Shown here piece after piece: positions 33,180 through 41,781 of a stretch of 64,000 bases of DNA. The stretch spans positions 186,001-250,000 of the forward strand of contig NZ_LMQI01000002.1 in assembly GCF_001424125.1 (NCBI RefSeq), written 5' to 3'. Every line of letters begins with the position of its first letter. The first letter of the stretch is position 1. The position numbers and the translations under genes are program-made. The notes under the pieces were generated by a model. The model was not told where the DNA came from, did no database searches, and saw only the letters and a program-made list of their open reading frames with translations. The stretch comes from Cellulomonas sp. Leaf395. Lineage in GTDB: Bacteria; Actinomycetota; Actinomycetes; Actinomycetales; Cellulomonadaceae.

Positions 33180-34771
33180 GCGCCGCTCCAGCGCAGCCAC
33201 GCGAGGTACCCGGAGTACCGCTGGTGGGCGTACTTCAGGGCGAGCGCGTCCTCGTAGAGGCTGCCGTGCAGCTTGGTGGCGTCCTGCCAGCCCGCGAGGA
33301 TCCCCTCGATGTGGGCGAGGCGGCGGCGCACCTCCGCCTCCGGCAGCCCGTCGAGCCCCGCGTGGAGCTCGGCGAGGACGGCGCCGACGGGGTCATCGGT
33401 GTCCAGCCCTTCGGCGTCGTAGAGCACGCACGCGCTGTCGAACAGGTCGCGCAGCCACGAGACGCGGTCGATCCGCATCGCCTCGCGGGCCGGGTCCTCG
33501 AACGAGGGCGACGCGAGGTCCGGCTGCAGCTTGTCGTGCAGGACGAACGGCAGCACCGCGCGCAGGTCGTCGAGCCCGACCTCGGGCTGCCCCCGGAAGT
33601 ACGCCATCGCCTTGGCGTACAGCACCAGGGACTGCAGGGCGCGGACGGACAGGCCGTTGAGCGTCTGCGCGCCGATGTCGGCCCGCAGGTCACGGCCGGT
33701 GTCCTGCGCCAGGATCCGGTGCGGGTCCTCCCCCGCGAGCCGCACGGTGTCCTTGGTGCGGTACTCCAGCTGCACGGCGCCGCGCTCCGCGAGCTCGAGC
33801 TGCGAGGCGAAGTACTCGAGCCGGCGCCGCACGTGGGGCGGCACGGGCACGGCGACGACCTCGCGGTGCATCCGGTCGTGCTCGTCGGCGTCGAACACGA
33901 CGGCGGGCGGGACGTGCTCCTCAGGCCGCAACCGGCGCTCGGCCCGGTCCACGAGCTCACCGACGAAGCGGGAGTTGAACGACAGGGCCTTGACGACGAC
34001 GTCGATGCGGTCGCGCAACGCGTCGACGACCTGGAACGTCCCGCCGCCGGCGTCGTCGTTCGCCGTGAGGTACCAGGCTGCGGCACCCGTCTCGTACACC
34101 TGGTCGAACACCTCGACGTAGCCGTCCGCGAGCACCGTCAGCAGTGCCGACTGGGTGCGCGTCGGGATGCGGTTGTACTCGTCGACGATCTTCACGCGGC
34201 GGCCCAGCCATGACCGCCAGGCGACGTCGATGTCCGCCAGGCTCCTCGCGGCGACCAGGTCGCTCGGCAGCGGCGTGCCGAACATGTCCTGCACCGTCAG
34301 CTGCGGGTGGCCGTGCTGCATGGCGCGCCGGACCTCACGCACCGGGTAGCCCGCGAGGACTCCCATGAGCACGGCGCTCGCCGTCTTCCCGCGGCCGGGT
34401 CCGCCGACGAGCAGGCAGCGGCCGCGCACCGCGAACGTCAGCAGCGGGAGCAGCACGAACGACGAGTACGACTGGTCGGTGGGCAGGTCCACCTCGGCCT
34501 TGGAATCCCCAAGCCGGAAGCGCGTGCGTGGACGGTCCGGATCGTGGAACTCGACGTCGTAGTGCGGGCTGATGATCCCGTGGTTGACCATCCAGAAGTA
34601 CGCCTGACGCAGCTTCTCGTCGAGGGCAGGTCCGGCTGTCCCGGTCGATGCGTCGGCGCCAGCGAAGAGCTGGTCGACGTCGAGCTCCAGGCGTCCGCGC
34701 GGTGCTCCCGTCCCTGCCCGCGTCGGGGCGGCGGAGACCTGCGCGAACGTCTCGTCGGGGTGCGTCGTCAC
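33176..34771 (-). CDS. MoxR-type AAA+ ATPase
   Basis: MoxR-type ATPases work as chaperones with vWA partner proteins. The 531 residues comprise an N-terminal extension (1-115), Walker A GGPGRGKT (123-130), Walker B VKIVDEYNR (193-201), sensor 1 WYLTANDD, and an arginine-finger region (DALRDRIDVVV) followed by a lid domain. About 250 further residues extend beyond the AAA+ core (DTVRLAGEDPHRILAQ, GLSVRALQSLVLYAKAMAYF). The GTG start at 34771 overlaps the nadR-like stop as GTGA. The next two genes, including the vWA partner, follow with the same overlaps, so the products are probably made in fixed ratio. Confidence 0.85.
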   Translation of the reverse strand: MTTHPDETFAQVSAAPTRAGTGAPRGRLELDVDQLFAGADASTGTAGPALDEKLRQAYFWMVNHGIISPHYDVEFHDPDRPRTRFRLGDSKAEVDLPTDQSYSSFVLLPLLTFAVRGRCLLVGGPGRGKTASAVLMGVLAGYPVREVRRAMQHGHPQLTVQDMFGTPLPSDLVAARSLADIDVAWRSWLGRRVKIVDEYNRIPTRTQSALLTVLADGYVEVFDQVYETGAAAWYLTANDDAGGGTFQVVDALRDRIDVVVKALSFNSRFVGELVDRAERRLRPEEHVPPAVVFDADEHDRMHREVVAVPVPPHVRRRLEYFASQLELAERGAVQLEYRTKDTVRLAGEDPHRILAQDTGRDLRADIGAQTLNGLSVRALQSLVLYAKAMAYFRGQPEVGLDDLRAVLPFVLHDKLQPDLASPSFEDPAREAMRIDRVSWLRDLFDSACVLYDAEGLDTDDPVGAVLAELHAGLDGLPEAEVRRRLAHIEGILAGWQDATKLHGSLYEDALALKYAHQRYSGYLAWLRWSGA

Positions 34772-35847
34772 GCGCCCGAGTCTGGCAGAGACAGGGCCGC
34801 GGCCAGGTCGGGGACCACCTCGTGGCGCTGCTCCATCGGCTCGGCGAGCCACCGTGGCCGCCTCCGCAGCGGCTCGACGAGCGCCAGCGCTCGGGCGAGC
34901 CTCTCGTCGGGTGTCCCCCGCAGCTCGACCCACGGGGCGTCCTGCGCCGCGAGGAGCTCTCGGAACCGGTCCTGCATCGCGTGCCGGACGTGCTCGCCGT
35001 CGCGCAGACCGTCCTGGACGAAGGGGATCTCGTCGCCGGTCAGCAGGTAGAGGTCGGGGACGCGGGCCGCGGCGAGCGCGCGCACCGACGGCGACGGACG
35101 CCCGACGTAGCGCTCGTGCCAGACCGCGGTCGCCAGTACGTCGGTGTCGCAGACGAGCAGCGGCACGGGGGTGCGCGCGGCGGCGTCGTCCTCGAGCCGC
35201 GCCTGCTCGCGCGCGATGAGCTCGAACTCCGCGGTGTGCCACGGCGCCGCGAAGCCACCGGGCCGGACCTGCGACCACTCGCGCCCGAACTCCGGGACCG
35301 TCGGCAGCCCGAGGTGCGCGCTGAGCGCCTCCGCGAGCGTCGTCGTGCCGGTCGACTCGGCCCCGATGACGACCACTCGGCGCACGAACCACGCGCGCAC
35401 CGCGGGCGGCAGCGCCCACCAGTACCCGGCCGGGTCGGCCCGGACGGCCCGTGCGCTGACCGGAGTCCCGCGCCGGGCGGGGTCGACCTGCACCCACGTC
35501 GCACCGAGGCGCCGCGCGAGCTCCTCGCCGTAGTCGTCCGAGCTGAACAGCGTGTCGACGGGGGCGTCGAGCAGGTCCCCGATGATCGCGGTGTGCGCCC
35601 GCCAGGCGGTCTCGCTCGCGTAGTCGACAGGCTCGTCGTCGAGGCCCGGGACCACGTTCGCGCCGGGCAGCTCGTCATGAAGCCACCGCGCGCGGAGCTC
35701 GGCCGGGATGCTCTCCTGCGAGGACCCGAGGACCAGGACGGTGACCCGGTCGCAGCGGGCCAGCGCGGCCCGGACGAGGGCGAGGTGGCCGGCGTGCGGC
35801 GGGTAGAACTTGCCGATGACGAGGCCGTGGCTCACACCGGGACTCAT
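34768..35847 (-). CDS. nadR: NadR-like NMN adenylyltransferase / ribosylnicotinamide kinase
   Basis: This bifunctional NAD salvage enzyme of 359 residues has an N-terminal nucleotidyltransferase domain with GKFYPPHAGHLALV (HxGH at 18-21) and TPVSARAVRADP. A C-terminal kinase-like domain has the P-loop GAESTGTTTL (162-171), then PEFGREW and VCDTDVLATAVW. The P-loop position usually held by lysine is threonine, so kinase activity is uncertain. No DNA-binding domain is present, unlike Escherichia coli NadR. The gene is coupled to pnuC upstream (ATGA) and to the MoxR gene downstream (GTGA). Together with PnuC it would import nicotinamide riboside and convert it to NAD. Confidence 0.88.
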   Translation of the reverse strand: MSPGVSHGLVIGKFYPPHAGHLALVRAALARCDRVTVLVLGSSQESIPAELRARWLHDELPGANVVPGLDDEPVDYASETAWRAHTAIIGDLLDAPVDTLFSSDDYGEELARRLGATWVQVDPARRGTPVSARAVRADPAGYWWALPPAVRAWFVRRVVVIGAESTGTTTLAEALSAHLGLPTVPEFGREWSQVRPGGFAAPWHTAEFELIAREQARLEDDAAARTPVPLLVCDTDVLATAVWHERYVGRPSPSVRALAAARVPDLYLLTGDEIPFVQDGLRDGEHVRHAMQDRFRELLAAQDAPWVELRGTPDERLARALALVEPLRRRPRWLAEPMEQRHEVVPDLAAALSLPDSGA

Positions 35848-36434
35848 GCCGGGACCGCCACCGGCGCGGGCACGGCGCCGGGCGCCAGCGCACGCCGCCA
35901 GTCGCGCCACCCGAGCGCGCACAGCCCGATGAAGCCGGCGTACAGGACGGCGGTCAGGACGAGGCCCTGGCTGGCGTAGAGGCCGACGAGGACGATGTCG
36001 GTGCCGATCCACACGCTCCAGCTGCCGAGCCACTTGCGGCCCAGCATGACCTGCGCGACAAGGCTCGACGACGTGGTGAGCGCGTCCCAGAACGGTGCCG
36101 CAGAACCCTCGGTGGCCGACAGCAGGACGGTCAGCCCGGCGGTGGTGGCGGCGACGACCGCCGCACCGGCCGGCCACACCCAGCGGGGCGTCCGCGTGAC
36201 GCCGAGCGCCCCCCGATCCGGCCCGCCGCGTACCCACCACACCCACCCGAGCGCGGCGAGCGCGGCGAAGACCAGCTGCAGTCCCGCGTTCGCGTACAGG
36301 CCGGCGTCGGCGAACAACCAGAGGAACAGCAGGTTGTTCGCGATGCCGACGGGGAAGTTCCAGACGTTCTGACGGGTCGCGAGCCAGACGCACGCGGCGC
36401 CGCTGACGAACCCGAGGACCTCGACCCAGCTCAC
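35844..36434 (-). CDS. pnuC: Nicotinamide riboside transporter PnuC
   Basis: PnuC is a membrane facilitator for nicotinamide riboside; uptake is driven by phosphorylation in the cytosol. The 196-residue product has seven predicted helices. It holds the family pieces RQNVWNFPVGIANNLLFLWLF (near 20-40), LGWVWWVRGG, and RKWLGSWSVWIGTDIVLVGLYASQG near the end. The GTG at 36434 was chosen because the family sequence begins there; an upstream in-frame extension would cross the divergent HAD gene. The stop overlaps the nadR-like start as ATGA. Confidence 0.92.
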   Translation of the reverse strand: MSWVEVLGFVSGAACVWLATRQNVWNFPVGIANNLLFLWLFADAGLYANAGLQLVFAALAALGWVWWVRGGPDRGALGVTRTPRWVWPAGAAVVAATTAGLTVLLSATEGSAAPFWDALTTSSSLVAQVMLGRKWLGSWSVWIGTDIVLVGLYASQGLVLTAVLYAGFIGLCALGWRDWRRALAPGAVPAPVAVPA

Positions 36435-36471
36435 GACCGGACACCCTACGGTGATGGGAGAGGATCGGGGC

Positions 36472-37149
36472 GTGACCTCACCCCTCGTCCTCCTCGACCT
36501 CGACGGCACGCTCATCGACTCCTACCCCGGCATCACGGGCTCCATGACCGTCGCGTTCCGCCGGTGCGGCCTGCCCGTCCCGACACCCGCGGAGCTCCGC
36601 ACGTTCGTCGGGCCGCCGATCGGTGTCAGCCTGCGCGCGCACGGCGTCCCCGCCGACCGCATCGAGGAGGTCGTCCGGGCGTACCGCGAGGACTTCGCGG
36701 CGACAGGGATGCACGACGCGACGGTCTTCGACGGCGTCCCCGAGCTGCTCGCCGACCTGCGGGCCGCGGGGTGCCGGCTGGCCGTGGCGACGTCGAAGCC
36801 GGAGGTGTTCGCCGTGCCGATCTGCGCGGACCACGGGCTCGCCCCGCTCCTAGACGGGGTGTTCGGCGCCTCCCTCGACGAGTCCGACACCAAGGCGGAC
36901 GTGATCGCTCGGGCGCTGGCCGCCGAGTCGCAGCCGGCGTCGCCCGAGGGCACGGTCATGGTCGGGGACCGCGAGCACGACGTGCACGGCGCCCGCGAGA
37001 ACGGCCTCGACTGCGTAGGGGTGACCTGGGGGTACGCCGCGCCCGGCGAGCTCGCGGCCGCCGGCGCGGTCGTCGTGGTCGACACGGTGGACGAGCTGCG
37101 GCGCACGGTTCTCGCGCGCCTCGACCGGTTGGTCACGCCGAGGGCTTGA
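36472..37149 (+). CDS. HAD family hydrolase (phosphoglycolate phosphatase-like)
   Basis: This phosphatase of the HAD superfamily has 225 residues and is closest to the Gph/PpaX group. Motif I is LLDLDGTLIDS with nucleophile Asp9 and acid Asp11. A helical cap with GPPIGVSL follows, then motif II VATSKPE, motif III near DTKADVIARA, and motif IV VMVGDREHDVHGARENG. The GTG at 36472 was preferred because GGGAGAGG lies seven bases upstream and a -10-like TACGGT sits at 36447-36452. In-frame GTG and ATG codons at 36451 and 36454 are alternatives. It is divergent from pnuC and runs toward the MerR gene. Confidence 0.9.
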   Translation: MTSPLVLLDLDGTLIDSYPGITGSMTVAFRRCGLPVPTPAELRTFVGPPIGVSLRAHGVPADRIEEVVRAYREDFAATGMHDATVFDGVPELLADLRAAGCRLAVATSKPEVFAVPICADHGLAPLLDGVFGASLDESDTKADVIARALAAESQPASPEGTVMVGDREHDVHGARENGLDCVGVTWGYAAPGELAAAGAVVVVDTVDELRRTVLARLDRLVTPRA

Positions 37150-37176
37150 CCTTGACGCGGCGTCAACTCCTACCGT
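37146..37176 (+). promoter_or_regulatory. MerR-type promoter and operator of the TipA-like gene
   Basis: TTGACC (37146-37151) and TACCGT (37171-37176) are separated by 19 bases. The 15-base palindrome TTGACGCGGCGTCAA (37152-37166) fills the spacer. Overlong spacers with a central dyad are the hallmark of MerR-activated promoters. A GAGGAGG lies before the ATG at 37201, so the gene is very probably autoregulated. Confidence 0.8.
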
Positions 37177-37200
37177 GGATCTGACACGAGAGGAGGGCGC

Positions 37201-37956
37201 ATGGAGGCTTCGATCCAGGAGGTGGCCCGCCTGACGGGCACCACCAGCCGCACGCTGCGGCACTACGACGCGATCGGGCTGCTCGAGCCGAGCCGCGTCG
37301 GGGACAACGGATACCGCTGGTACGACGACCGCGCCCTGGTGCGGCTGCAGCGGATCCTGCTGCTGCGCGGGCTCGGGCTCGGGCTGCCGGACATCCGGCG
37401 CGTGCTCGACCGCGAGCAGGACGAGACCGCAGCCCTGCGTCACCACCTCGACTGGCTGCGCAGCGAGCAGCGACGACTGGAGCGGCAGGCCGCCTCGGTC
37501 GAACGAACCATCACCGCACGGGAGAACGGAGGGCCACTCGTGGCCGAGGACATGTTCGACGGGTTCGACCACACCCAGTACAAGGACGAGGTCGAGCAGC
37601 GCTGGGGCAAGGACGCGTACGCGTCGTCCGACAGCTGGTGGCGTGGGATGAGCGACGACGAGCGCGCCGCGTGGAAGGCGACGACGGCGCGGCTCGCCAC
37701 GGAGTGGGGCGAGGCGGCTGCGGCCGGCACCGACCCCGTCTCCGACGAGGCGCAGGAGCTCGCGGGGCGACACGTCGCGTGGCTCAGCGGGATCCCGGGG
37801 ACGCCCGGCCACGGCGCCGCTCCGGTCAAGGAGTACGTGCTGGGACTTGCGGACATGTACGTCGCCGACGAGCGGTTCGCAGCGAACTACGGCGGCGTCG
37901 TCGGCGCGGCGTTCGTCCGGGACGCTCTGCACGAGTACGCCGCCCGGCACCTGTAG
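37201..37956 (+). CDS. TipA-like MerR family regulator with antibiotic-binding domain
   Basis: This transcription activator has 251 residues. The N-terminal winged-helix domain is SIQEVARLTGTTSRTLRHYDAIGLLEPSRVGDNGYRWYDD, followed by a coiled coil (70-110). The C-terminal TipAS domain begins with MFDGFDHTQYKDEVEQRWG and contains WWRGMSDDERAAWKA. In Streptomyces lividans this domain traps thiopeptide antibiotics covalently and switches the protein on. The covalent cysteine of TipAS is not obvious here. The gene has its own MerR-type promoter and a strong terminator. The convergent ABC exporter next door would be a sensible target but has no matching site that I saw. Confidence 0.93.
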   Translation: MEASIQEVARLTGTTSRTLRHYDAIGLLEPSRVGDNGYRWYDDRALVRLQRILLLRGLGLGLPDIRRVLDREQDETAALRHHLDWLRSEQRRLERQAASVERTITARENGGPLVAEDMFDGFDHTQYKDEVEQRWGKDAYASSDSWWRGMSDDERAAWKATTARLATEWGEAAAAGTDPVSDEAQELAGRHVAWLSGIPGTPGHGAAPVKEYVLGLADMYVADERFAANYGGVVGAAFVRDALHEYAARHL

Positions 37957-37961
37957 GGGCT

Positions 37962-37996
37962 GTGGGGAGGCCCGTCGTCCTGACGGGCCTCCCCAC
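37962..37996. terminator. Bidirectional terminator between tipA-like gene and ABC exporter
   Basis: Perfect 15-base arms (gtggggaggcccgtc / gacgggcctccccac) surround a 5-base loop, 5 bases after the MerR stop and 14 bases past the end of the convergent exporter gene. It can serve both directions. Confidence 0.85.
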
Positions 37997-38010
37997 GGGG
38001 GCGAGGCGGA

Positions 38011-39852
38011 CTACGGCGTGCGTCGTAGTGAGCGCTGCCAGTCGGCGTGCAGGTCCGCGAACCGCCCGCCGGCCGCCACCAGGGCGACGGGCGAGCCGTC
38101 CTCGACGATCCGCCCGCCCTCGATCACCAGCACCCGGTCCGACCCCATGACCGTGGAGAGCCGGTGCGCGATGACGACCGACGTGCGGTCCGCGAGCAGC
38201 GTCTGCAGGCCGAGCTGCACGAGCGCCTCCCCCGGCACGTCCAGCGAGCTGGTCGCCTCGTCGAGGATGAGCAGCGCCGGGTCCGCCAGGAACGCGCGCG
38301 CGAACGACACCAGCTGGCGCTGTCCGGCCGACAGCCGCACGCCGCGCTTGTCGGCCTCGGTGTCGTACCCGTCGGGCATCGCCGCGATGAGGTCGTGCAC
38401 GCCGACCGCGCGCGCGGCCGCCTCGATCTCCTCAGGCGTGGCCTCGGGCTTGCCCAGCGCGATGTTGGCCCCGAGGGAGCCCGAGAACAGGTACGCCTCC
38501 TGGGTCACCATCACGACGGCCCGGCGCAGGTCGACGGGGTCGATCTCGCGCAGGTCGATCCCGTCGAGGCGGACCACGCCCTCACGGACGTCGTAGAACC
38601 GGGCGAGCAGCTTCGCGATCGTCGACTTGCCCGCCCCCGTCTCGCCGACGAGGGCGATCGACTGGCCCGCCGGGATGTGCAGGTCGACGTGCGGCAGGAC
38701 CGTCGGCCCGGTGCCGTACCCGAACTCGACGTCCTCGAACCGGACGTCCCCGCGAGCGTCCGCGAGCCGCTGCGGCTGCGCGGGCTCGGGCACCGTGGGC
38801 TCCTCGGCGAGCAACGACGCGAGCTTCTCGAGGGCCGCCGTCGCCGACTGGAACGAGTTGTAGAACATGCCGATCTGCGCGAGCGGGTTGAAGAACCGCC
38901 GCGCGTACAGCACGGCAGCGACCAGCACCCCGACCTCGATGCCGCCGTCCAGGGCGCGCAGGCCACCGACCAGCAGCACGGCCGCGACCGTGACATTCCC
39001 GATCAGGGTCAACCCCGTGTCGAAGACGCCGTTGAGCCGGATCGAGGTGGCGTTGGTGTCGCGGTAGCTCTCGGCCAGCTCGCCGTAGACGCCGCGCACC
39101 TGAGGCTCCCGGCGGAACGCCTGCACCGCGCGGATACCGGTCATGGTCTCGACGAACCGCACGATGAGCCGCGCCGCCGCCGTCCGCTGCTTGCGGTACT
39201 GGACCTGCGAGCGGACTTGGAACCAGCGCGTGAGGACGATCCCGGGGACGACCGCGATGAGCAGCACCAGGCCGCTGCGCCAGTCGAGGATCACGAGCGA
39301 GACCGCCGTGAACACCATCGCCAGCACGCCCGACGCGAGCGTGGTGACGCCGCCGTCGAGGAGCTCGCGCAGCGCGTCGACGTCGGAGGTCTGCCGGGAG
39401 ATGATCCGGCCGGACGTGTACTTCTCGTGGAACTCCAGGCTGAGCCGCTGCGTGTGCCGGAACACCCGGCGACGCAGGTCGAGCAGCATCGTCTGGCTCA
39501 CCCGCGCAGACGTCCTGACGGTCGCGGCGGTCAGCAGCCCGCCGAGGACCGCCAGTGCGAGGTAGGTGCCGGTCGCCAGCGTGATCGGCCGGGCGTCGCC
39601 GTCCGTCAGGGCCGGGAGCGCCTGGTCGATGCCGTAGGCGACGAGGGCGGGCCCGGCGACGGCCGCCAGCTGCGCACCGACCACCAGGGCTGCAGTCCAC
39701 CACACCGCACCGGAGACCGGCCGCAGCAACGAGCTGAGCAGTGCGAGCGACCGTCGTCGGATGCGTCGCGACTCGGCCGTTCCGGCCTCGTCCTCGACAC
39801 CCTCGGCGGTCACGGAGGTCCCGGCGCTCGTCGTGCTCGGCGTGGCGCTCAC
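38011..39852 (-). CDS. ABC exporter half-transporter (permease-ATPase), subunit 2
   Basis: This 613-residue ABC half-exporter has six membrane helices (about 45-330) and an ATPase domain with Walker A GETGAGKST, signature LSAGQRQ, Walker B LLILDEATSSLD and switch His in VIAHRLS. The catalytic Glu is present, but the signature departs from LSGGQ. Its partner gene overlaps by four bases. The partner has the opposite defects, so the two build one good and one degenerate ATP site, as in TmrAB-like heterodimers. The exported substrate (drug, lipid or peptide) is unknown. Confidence 0.9.
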   Translation of the reverse strand: MSATPSTTSAGTSVTAEGVEDEAGTAESRRIRRRSLALLSSLLRPVSGAVWWTAALVVGAQLAAVAGPALVAYGIDQALPALTDGDARPITLATGTYLALAVLGGLLTAATVRTSARVSQTMLLDLRRRVFRHTQRLSLEFHEKYTSGRIISRQTSDVDALRELLDGGVTTLASGVLAMVFTAVSLVILDWRSGLVLLIAVVPGIVLTRWFQVRSQVQYRKQRTAAARLIVRFVETMTGIRAVQAFRREPQVRGVYGELAESYRDTNATSIRLNGVFDTGLTLIGNVTVAAVLLVGGLRALDGGIEVGVLVAAVLYARRFFNPLAQIGMFYNSFQSATAALEKLASLLAEEPTVPEPAQPQRLADARGDVRFEDVEFGYGTGPTVLPHVDLHIPAGQSIALVGETGAGKSTIAKLLARFYDVREGVVRLDGIDLREIDPVDLRRAVVMVTQEAYLFSGSLGANIALGKPEATPEEIEAAARAVGVHDLIAAMPDGYDTEADKRGVRLSAGQRQLVSFARAFLADPALLILDEATSSLDVPGEALVQLGLQTLLADRTSVVIAHRLSTVMGSDRVLVIEGGRIVEDGSPVALVAAGGRFADLHADWQRSLRRTP

Positions 39853-41738
39853 GGTCGCACCTGCGCGAGCTCGTCGGTCTGCGCGTCGTCGATGCCGTCC
39901 CCGTCCGCGTCGTCCAGCGCCGAGAGCGCCGTGAGCACGTACCGGTAGTGCGGATGGGTGGACAGCAGGTCGGCGTGCCGGCCGACGCCCGTGATCCGGC
40001 CGTCCTCGAGCACCGCCACCCGGTCGGCCAGTGCGACCGTGGACGGCCGGTGCGCGACGACCAGCGTGGTGGTGCCGGTGAGCATCTCGCGCAGGCGGCC
40101 GGTGACCGCAGCCTCCGTGGTGACGTCGAGCGCCGAGAGGGGGTCGTCGAGCAGCAGCACGCGCGGGCGGACTGCGATGGCACGGGCCAGGGCGACGCGC
40201 TGCCGCTGACCGCCGGACAGGCTCAGCCCTTCCTCGCCGATCACGGTGTCGAGCCCGTCGGGCAACCCGTAGGCGAATCCCGCGCGGGCGACGTCGAGCG
40301 CTTCGGCGACGAGGTCGTCGGCCGCCTGCCCGGTCAGGTCCGTGCCCAGCAGCACGTTCTCCCGCACCGATGCCGAGAACAGGATGGGGTCCTCGAACGC
40401 GATCGACACGGCTGCCCGCAGGTCGGCTCGGCTGAGCTCGCGCACGTTCACGCCGTCGATCCGGACGCTGCCCGCGGTGACGTCGTAGAGCCGTGGCACC
40501 AGCTGGAGCAGCGTCGTCTTGCCGCTGCCCGTGAGGCCGACGAGCGCCATGGTCTCCCCGGGCTCCAGCACCAGGTCGACCCCCGCGAGGATGTCCGGTC
40601 CGCCCCCGCGATCACCGCCGGCGATGGCGGTGCGCGGGTGCGCGAAGTGGACGCCGGACAGCTCCACCCGCGAGCCGGCCGGGTCCGCCGCGGGCAGCGC
40701 GACCGGCTCGGAGGGGTCCCGCACGGCCGATCCGGTGTCCATGACCTGCAGGTACCGGTCGGTCGCAGCCTTCGCGTCGAGCGTCATCGCGAGGAGCATG
40801 CCGAGGCGCTCCACCGGGTTGTTGACCACGGCCGCGGTGGCGAAGAACGCGACCAGCGCGCCGACGCTGAGCTCCCCGCGCGAGGTCAGGACGACCCCGA
40901 GGCCGAGCGACACCGCGAGGATCGACTCCGGGATCGCGCCGAGCGCGAACGAGACGCGCGACAGCGTCTTCGCCTTGTGCACCTCAACGGTGCGCAGCGC
41001 GTCGGCCTGGCGGGCAAAGTCGTCGAGCGCGTCGTCGCCCCGGCCGAACGCCTTGAGCACGCGGATGCCGTGCACCGACTCCTCGACCGTGGTGGCCAGG
41101 TCCCCCGCCTGGTCCCGGGCTCGGCGGGCGGCGAGCTTGTAGTTCTCGCGGAACCGGAAGCCCAGCCAGAGCATGGGCACCGCGCCGACGAGGTAGACGA
41201 GCCCGAGCACCCAGCTGGTCGCGATCATCAGGCCGATGCCGACGATCACGGTCGTGGCGCTGACCAGCAGCATCACCAGACCGAAGACGGTCCAGCGCCG
41301 GATGGTGCCGAGGTCGGACATGATCCGCGACAGCAGCTGACCACCTGACCAGCGGTCGTGGAACTCCACCGGCAGGTCGAGCAGGTGCTGGAACAGGTCC
41401 GTGCGCATGTCGCGCTCGACGGTGGTGCCGGGCGTGAGGATCAGGGCGCGTCGGCACCAGACCAGGAACGCCTCGAGCACGCCGAGACCGAGGACGAGAA
41501 GCGCGCCGAGGACCACCCCCCGCTGCGAGCCCTCCGACAGCAGCGGACCGTTGACGATCACGCGCAGGACCTGCGGGACCGCGAGCGCGAGCAGGCTCGC
41601 CCCGAGCGCGGTCAGCCCGCCGAGCGCGATCCGCGGGAGGGCAGGTCGAGCCCACCGCCGGAGGCGCAGGAGCACCCGGGTGGTGGACTCCGGGGAGGTG
41701 GGCCGTGCAGCTGGACGTGCGGGTGGAGCAGAAGGCAC
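39849..41738 (-). CDS. ABC exporter half-transporter (permease-ATPase), subunit 1
   Basis: This 629-residue half-exporter has an N-terminal six-helix domain, Walker A GLTGSGKTT, a canonical signature LSGGQRQ, and Walker B VLLLDDPLSALD. Asp replaces the usual catalytic Glu in Walker B, which marks it as the degenerate-site subunit of a heterodimer. It is upstream of and overlaps its partner by four bases. The SDR gene upstream ends 43 bases before it on the same strand, so some read-through from the pyrimidine locus is possible. Confidence 0.9.
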   Translation of the reverse strand: MPSAPPARPAARPTSPESTTRVLLRLRRWARPALPRIALGGLTALGASLLALAVPQVLRVIVNGPLLSEGSQRGVVLGALLVLGLGVLEAFLVWCRRALILTPGTTVERDMRTDLFQHLLDLPVEFHDRWSGGQLLSRIMSDLGTIRRWTVFGLVMLLVSATTVIVGIGLMIATSWVLGLVYLVGAVPMLWLGFRFRENYKLAARRARDQAGDLATTVEESVHGIRVLKAFGRGDDALDDFARQADALRTVEVHKAKTLSRVSFALGAIPESILAVSLGLGVVLTSRGELSVGALVAFFATAAVVNNPVERLGMLLAMTLDAKAATDRYLQVMDTGSAVRDPSEPVALPAADPAGSRVELSGVHFAHPRTAIAGGDRGGGPDILAGVDLVLEPGETMALVGLTGSGKTTLLQLVPRLYDVTAGSVRIDGVNVRELSRADLRAAVSIAFEDPILFSASVRENVLLGTDLTGQAADDLVAEALDVARAGFAYGLPDGLDTVIGEEGLSLSGGQRQRVALARAIAVRPRVLLLDDPLSALDVTTEAAVTGRLREMLTGTTTLVVAHRPSTVALADRVAVLEDGRITGVGRHADLLSTHPHYRYVLTALSALDDADGDGIDDAQTDELAQVRP

Positions 41739-41781
41739 TCCTCCACCCTACGTACGGCCACTGACAGTTGCCCCGCCGATC

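Noticed and set aside
35848..36444. A longer nadR-like product starting further upstream
   Set aside because: The added residues are antisense-like and overlap pnuC; the ATG at 35847 fits the family start and the ATGA overlap.
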